A stretch of DNA of 64,000 nucleotides, taken from Paenibacillus rhizosphaerae. Lineage in GTDB: Bacteria > Bacillota > Bacilli > Paenibacillales > Paenibacillaceae. A model generated the notes under the pieces. That model ran no database searches. It saw nothing but the letters and a program-made list of their open reading frames with translations, and had not been told where the DNA came from. The position numbers and the translations under genes are program-made. Below are positions 63,532-64,000 of this stretch, piece after piece. The stretch spans positions 1 through 64,000 of the forward strand of contig NZ_JACHXJ010000002.1 in assembly GCF_014192015.1 (NCBI RefSeq), given 5' to 3'. Position 1 is the stretch's first letter. Each line of letters opens with the position of its first letter.

Positions 63532-63643
63532 ACTACAAGCTGCAGCCACTCGCCCCTTGCGAGTGGCGTTCGGCTTTGCTGACGCCGTACCCTTTGTAAG
63601 AAACATGAACTTCCAAAGTTATGTAAGTAAATGTTTTCCAGAT

Positions 63644-63673
63644 AAAAAAACAGACTCGCCTTGGCGAGTCTGT
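63644..63673 (-). terminator. terminator of the Gln-rich gene
   Basis: CAGACTCGCC pairs with GGCGAGTCTG, with seven A residues on the plus strand (T-run on the minus strand). Confidence 0.88.
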
Positions 63674-63682
63674 TTCCGGCTG

Positions 63683-64000
63683 TTACTGTTGACGGAACTG
63701 GTTGTTGAACCCGGTTTGGAAGCCTTGCGGCTGCTGCGTTTCCATATAACCCGATACCGGCTGGGATACGGAGCTCACCATTTGCTGGGCCAAGCTGGAG
63801 ATTTGCTGCAGCTGTTGAATGGCGCGCTGGTGGCCTTGAAGGGCGGATTGAATCATCTGCGACGTTTGCTGCTCACGCTGAGCGAGCTGCTCCAGCTGCA
63901 TCGCATTTTGCTGCTCCTGCTTCAGCATTTGCTGGTATGTCATCGAGGCCTGCTGGGTTTGCTGCGTCAGCTGGTGGATGAGTTGGTTGATTTGCTGGGA
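63683..64000 (-). CDS. Gln-rich coiled-coil protein (partial, start outside window)
   Basis: The reading frame continues without stop through the right edge of the window, so the N-terminus is missing; the internal ATG at 63943 is not the true start. At least 105 residues are visible. They are extremely Gln-rich, with heptad-like hydrophobic spacing (QQINQLIHQLTQQTQQAS, LQGHQRAIQQLQQISSLAQQM) and a low-complexity tail (SQPVSGYMETQQPQGFQ). It resembles small spore-associated or structural coiled-coil proteins of Paenibacillus, but the family is not certain. Confidence 0.7.
   Translation of the reverse strand, partial: SQQINQLIHQLTQQTQQASMTYQQMLKQEQQNAMQLEQLAQREQQTSQMIQSALQGHQRAIQQLQQISSLAQQMVSSVSQPVSGYMETQQPQGFQTGFNNQFRQQ

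Overview
The window is a chromosomal segment of a moderately GC-rich, endospore-forming Bacillales bacterium, most likely Paenibacillus or a close relative. The evidence is sporulation genes (bofC, spoVB, a SpoIID/LytB-domain protein), a Gram-positive rRNA/tRNA cluster, TTG/GTG starts behind strong AAGGAGG-type ribosome binding sites, a T-box leader, and the Bacillus-type gene order bofC-ruv-queA-tgt-yajC-(yrzE/yrbG)-spoVB-comN-secDF-recJ-apt-relA-dtd-hisS-aspS-tcdA-rarA-cymR-mnmA. The species cannot be fixed without a database search.

Layout. 1-1810: 3' end of a 23S rRNA gene, 5S rRNA and eleven tRNA genes, with a duplicated tRNA-Asp 3' end. 1.9-22.5 kb: housekeeping backbone with bofC, ilvE and a divergent LysR regulator, Holliday-junction genes ruvCAB, a SpoIID/LytB protein, the queuosine genes queA-tgt, yajC, two minus-strand membrane genes, a DUF421 protein, spoVB, comN, secD-secF, a degenerate CDF transporter, recJ and apt. 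23.1-32.1 kb: an accessory block between apt and relA, with a sugar ABC transporter, DUF4127, NanE and an FAD oxidoreductase in one apparent operon, plus a uracil permease. 32.2-41.1 kb: backbone again (relA, dtd, two stress-type genes, T-box-hisS-aspS-tcdA). 41.2-60 kb: a long accessory stretch with an NCS2 permease, yhaM, a membrane-protein pair, helD, an SDR/TetR pair with a clear operator, a group of small ORFs, and a PucR-headed catabolic cluster (racemase-like protein, OPT transporter, DUF917, DUF1177, AroM, M29/NicX-like protein, nitroreductase, DUF6092-like). 60-64 kb: rarA, mnmA (minus), cymR and the start-less part of a Gln-rich gene.

How the parts work together. The 23.5-30.6 kb operon has the parts to import an amino-sugar-like substrate and process it with NanE and an oxidoreductase, but no kinase, lyase or deacetylase is present. 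The 50.3-59.3 kb cluster looks like a regulated route for importing a peptide-like or N-heterocyclic compound and breaking it down. DUF917 proteins have been linked to thiohydantoin chemistry, and the Asp/Glu-racemase-like protein belongs to the superfamily of hydantoin racemases. This cluster is my best candidate for an undescribed system. Other notable points are an aspartate-type T-box in front of hisS, a perfect TetR operator on the SDR promoter, a CDF transporter lacking most metal ligands, alternative hairpins before apt, and cymR/mnmA without the usual cysteine desulfurase gene beside them.
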